DNA from: an uncultured Clostridia bacterium
Lineage (GTDB): Bacteria > Bacillota > Clostridia > Christensenellales > Borkfalkiaceae
Direction: 5' to 3'
Length of the DNA stretch: 14,868 bases
NCBI GenBank assembly: GCA_947629605.1
Contig: CANREK010000007.1
Coordinates: 1-14,868 of the forward strand
In this document: positions 12,911 through 14,868 of the stretch, piece after piece
Layout: every line of letters starts with the position of its first letter
Position numbering within the stretch: position 1 is the stretch's first letter
Notes under the pieces: generated by a model
Database searches by the model: none
What the model was told of the DNA's origin: nothing
Seen by the model: the letters and a program-made list of their open reading frames with translations, nothing else
Position numbers and translations under genes: made by a program

Positions 12911-13102
12911 TTACAGATTTTTCAGATAGAACACTTCTTCCTGCGAGAGGCGGCGGCAGGCGCCGCCCACCGCAAATTCCTTCGGCGCGGCCTCGGCGTT
13001 CACCTCGATGGAAGTGATCGCAAGCGCCGTGACGGTGATTTGATAGCTTGTCGTGAGCCTGTAATAGGAGACGGTGACGTCCTGTTCCCCCGCCGCGCTC
13101 AT
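12911..13102 (-). pseudogene. Possible 3' remnant of a gene cut by a repeat
   Basis: A 63-codon frame ends 10 bases before a terminator-like hairpin and has the codon style of the core genes (GCC, ACG and CTC rich). The segment VSYYRLTTSYQITVTALAIT and the C-terminus LSQEEVFYLKNL look protein-like. Its ATG coincides with the edge of the intergenic repeat (CAGGATGAGC), and there is no ribosome binding site or promoter in front of it. It may be the tail of a longer gene whose 5' end was replaced by the repeat, or a short real protein. The family was not recognised. Confidence 0.35.
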
Positions 13103-13290
13103 CCTGACCCTGAGCGCAGTCGAAGGGGAAGGATCCCGTCAAACCTACGGAAGCATTTACTCCGCCCTTGCAGGGATTCTTACTTCGCGCCAAGGGCGGC
13201 GCTCGTGCCGCGCTTAGTGCAATAAGAATGCGCGCGGGGCGGTCGCTACGCTCCCTCAGAATGAGCGTCAGAGTCTACGGCCCAACCGCC
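13100..13290. repeat. Composite intergenic repeat element
   Basis: The segment contains CCTGAGCGCAGTCGAAGG-like sequence (about 13109-13126) and TCGCTACGCTCCCTCAGAAT (13243-13262). From memory, both are short modules that recur in intergenic regions of many bacterial genomes. Between them are nested inverted repeats: CCGCCCTTG (13162-13170) with CAAGGGCGG (13191-13199), and ATTCTTA (13176-13182) with TAAGAAT (13223-13229). It fits a small non-autonomous (MITE- or REP-like) repeat. Open frames crossing it, with FDCAQGQDE-type peptides, are artefacts of the repeat. Confidence 0.6.
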
Positions 13291-13303
13291 CCCTTCAACA
13301 ACA

Positions 13304-13336
13304 CAAAAAAAGCAACGGGTGAACCGTTGCTTTTTT
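13304..13336. terminator. tsf terminator
   Basis: AGCAACGG (13311-13318) pairs with CCGTTGCT (13324-13331) around a GTGAA loop, flanked by A and T runs, so it works on the minus strand after the tsf stop at 13365. Confidence 0.88.
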
Positions 13337-13364
13337 CTAAAATCGCACATAAGTTGCGGATTTT

Positions 13365-14276
13365 TTATTTTTTCATGGCCTCGACTTGCTTTGCGACCTC
13401 TTCGGAGAGATCCTCGTTCTTCTTTTCGAGACCTTCGCCCATGACGTAGAACACATACTGTTTGAGCGTGATCGGGGCGCCGTTTTCCTTGGCGGCCTGC
13501 GCGATGAGCTGTTTTACCGTGACCTTGTCATCCTTGACGAATTTCTGCTCCATGAGGCAGTTCTCTTCGTAGTACTTGTTGATCTTGCCGAGCACGATCT
13601 TTTCGGCGATCGCGGCGGGCTTTCCCTCGTTGAGGACTTCCTGCATCATGATGGCCTTCTCCTTTTCGAGCGTCTCGGCGGAGACTTCCTCCTTGGTGAG
13701 GTACGCGGGCTTGGTAAAGGCGGTGTGGAGCGCGAGGTTGTGCGCAAGCTCCTTGGTCACATCGTTTGCGGGGCAGTCGAAGTCGAGCATGACGCCCATG
13801 GTGCCGCCCATGTGAATATAGGTTTCGAGGAACCCATTGGTCTCATAGACGGTGAAGCGGCGAACGGAGACCTTCTCCCCGATGACGCCCGTCTGTTCCT
13901 GCACATAGCTCTCGACGGTCTTGCCGCCCATGTCCGTTGCGAGGAGCGCCTCGACGGTGGCGGGTTTATGCGCCAAAATCTGCTTTGCGACGGTATTAGC
14001 GATTTCGAGGAACTTCTCGCCCTTGGCAACGAAGTCGGACTCGCAGTTGACTTCGAGGAGCACGCCGCTGTTGCCCTCGACAAGGGCATAGACGACGCCC
14101 TCGGCCGCGATCTTGCCGGCACGCTTTGCGGCCTTGGCGATGCCGCGTTCGCGGAGAATGTCCGCCGCCCTTTCAAAATCGCCGTCTGCCTCGGTGAGTG
14201 CGTTTTTGCAATCCATCATGCCCGCGCCCGTCTGTTCGCGGAGCTTCATAACGTCCTTTGCGGAAATAGCTGCCAT
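13365..14276 (-). CDS. tsf: Translation elongation factor Ts
   Basis: This 303-residue protein is the guanine-nucleotide exchange factor that recycles EF-Tu-GDP in the cytoplasm. The N-terminal UBA-like domain (about 4-45, AKDVMKLREQTGAGMMDCK) is followed by the EF-Tu-contacting core with CESDFVAKGEKF. A dimerisation/coiled segment and a C-terminal helix ending QVEAMKK complete it. Length is normal. The ATG at 14276 begins the family N-terminus (MAAISAKDVMKLR) and has AAGGAG (14291-14286) 9 bases upstream; the frame stays open further upstream into rpsB but that is not used. It follows rpsB by 19 bases in the conserved rpsB-tsf operon. Confidence 0.97.
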   Translation of the reverse strand: MAAISAKDVMKLREQTGAGMMDCKNALTEADGDFERAADILRERGIAKAAKRAGKIAAEGVVYALVEGNSGVLLEVNCESDFVAKGEKFLEIANTVAKQILAHKPATVEALLATDMGGKTVESYVQEQTGVIGEKVSVRRFTVYETNGFLETYIHMGGTMGVMLDFDCPANDVTKELAHNLALHTAFTKPAYLTKEEVSAETLEKEKAIMMQEVLNEGKPAAIAEKIVLGKINKYYEENCLMEQKFVKDDKVTVKQLIAQAAKENGAPITLKQYVFYVMGEGLEKKNEDLSEEVAKQVEAMKK

Positions 14277-14295
14277 GTTGATTTTCTCCTTAAAA

Positions 14296-14868
14296 TTATT
14301 CCTCTGCGGCGGCGGGAACTTCCGCACCTTCCGCACCCTCTGCGGGCGCTTCCTCGCCCTCTTCGGTGATCTCAAACGCGACGCCCTCTTTTGCCTCGAT
14401 GACGGCATTGGCCATGACCGAAGAGATGAGCTTGATGGCTCTGATCGCGTCGTCGTTGCCGGGAATGACGTAATCGATGAGGTCGGGATCGCAGTTGGTG
14501 TCGGTGATCGCGACGATCGGGATATGGAGCTTCCGCGCTTCGGCGACGGCGATGTCCTCATTGTGAGGGTCGACGACGAACATCACGCCGGGGAGACGGC
14601 GCATCTCTTTGATACCGCCGAGGTTCTCCTGAAGTTTTGCCATCTCCTTTTTGAGACCGAGCACTTCCTTCTTGGGGAGAAGGTCGAACTCGCCGCTCTC
14701 TTCCATTCTCTCGAGCTTTTCGAGATAGTCGATACGGGAGCGGATGGTCTTGAAGTTGGTGAGCGTGCCGCCGAGCCAACGGGAGTTGACATAGTACTGC
14801 CCGCAACGCTCCGCCTCTTCCTTGATGGCGTCCTGCGCCTGCTTCTTGGTGCCGACGAAGAGCACGCT
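14296..14868 (-). CDS. rpsB: 30S ribosomal protein S2, 3' part
   Basis: The last 190 residues are inside the window; the 5' end lies beyond base 14868. The sequence VLFVGTKKQAQ, YYVNSRWLGGTLTNFKTI and LPGVMFVVDP, then IPIVAITDTNCDP, is diagnostic of S2, which binds the 30S subunit near the mRNA entry path. The codons continue in frame to the window edge, so the GTG at 14865 is an internal valine rather than a start. The C-terminus is a low-complexity acidic Ala/Glu tail (EEGEEAPAEGAEGAE), longer than in many S2 proteins. It is co-transcribed with tsf; the promoter is outside the window. Confidence 0.96.
   Translation of the reverse strand, partial: SVLFVGTKKQAQDAIKEEAERCGQYYVNSRWLGGTLTNFKTIRSRIDYLEKLERMEESGEFDLLPKKEVLGLKKEMAKLQENLGGIKEMRRLPGVMFVVDPHNEDIAVAEARKLHIPIVAITDTNCDPDLIDYVIPGNDDAIRAIKLISSVMANAVIEAKEGVAFEITEEGEEAPAEGAEGAEVPAAAEE

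Noticed and set aside
12906..13193. 95-codon minus-strand open frame
   Set aside because: Its sequence contains the FDCAQGQDE-type peptide that arises from translating a common intergenic repeat.
13386..14369. 327-codon open frame antisense to tsf
   Set aside because: Shadow of a highly conserved elongation factor gene.
1..14868. CRISPR array, tRNA or rRNA genes, complete insertion sequence
   Set aside because: No regularly spaced identical repeats, cloverleaf sequence or transposase frame was seen on either strand.

Overview
The window looks like chromosome of a Gram-positive Clostridia-type bacterium (Bacillota). The signs are Bacillota-like AAGGAG ribosome binding sites, promoters with exact 17-base spacers, a LexA with a Bacillus/Clostridium-style operator, an AbrB-type regulator driving a small ABC-2 exporter, and an rpsB-tsf pair. 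The core genes have a fairly G+C-rich codon usage. The organism cannot be named from the sequence.

Layout from left to right. Bases 1-501 are non-coding, with two copies of a roughly 90-base hairpin-bearing repeat, one terminator hairpin and a promoter. Bases 502-1323 hold an AT-rich, short DUF262 (GmrSD-type) gene that looks transferred and lacks the usual C-terminal half. It ends at a very strong perfect hairpin. A tyrosine recombinase (1556-2623) is translationally coupled to the ribosome-associated GTPase HflX (2620-3849). HflX runs head-on into a tiny cysteine-rich protein gene (3809-4003, minus). That gene shares a divergent promoter region with lexA (4117-4725), where an SOS box overlaps the lexA -35. 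A bidirectional terminator then separates lexA from a minus-strand operon: AbrB regulator, ABC ATPase and ABC-2 permease (6482 down to 4791). A MATE efflux gene (6803-8167) follows its own promoter and a structured leader that looks like a riboswitch or attenuator of unknown class.

The most unusual part is 8125-12771, all on the minus strand. It holds an 810-residue protein that joins a small N-terminal domain, an RNase J-like metallo-beta-lactamase/beta-CASP domain and a strongly shortened DNA polymerase III alpha (DnaE-like) core whose third catalytic aspartate appears to be histidine. Upstream of it is a three-gene unit with its own promoter: a 120-residue unknown protein and two proteins carrying PD-(D/E)XK-like nuclease signatures. 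Together this resembles an accessory nucleic-acid-processing or defence locus, but that role is inferred from gene content only.

The right end returns to core genes. After a composite intergenic repeat (about 13100-13300) that abuts a possible gene remnant (12911-13102), the minus strand carries tsf (13365-14276) and the 3' part of rpsB, which runs off the window edge. No tRNA, rRNA, CRISPR array or complete insertion sequence was seen.
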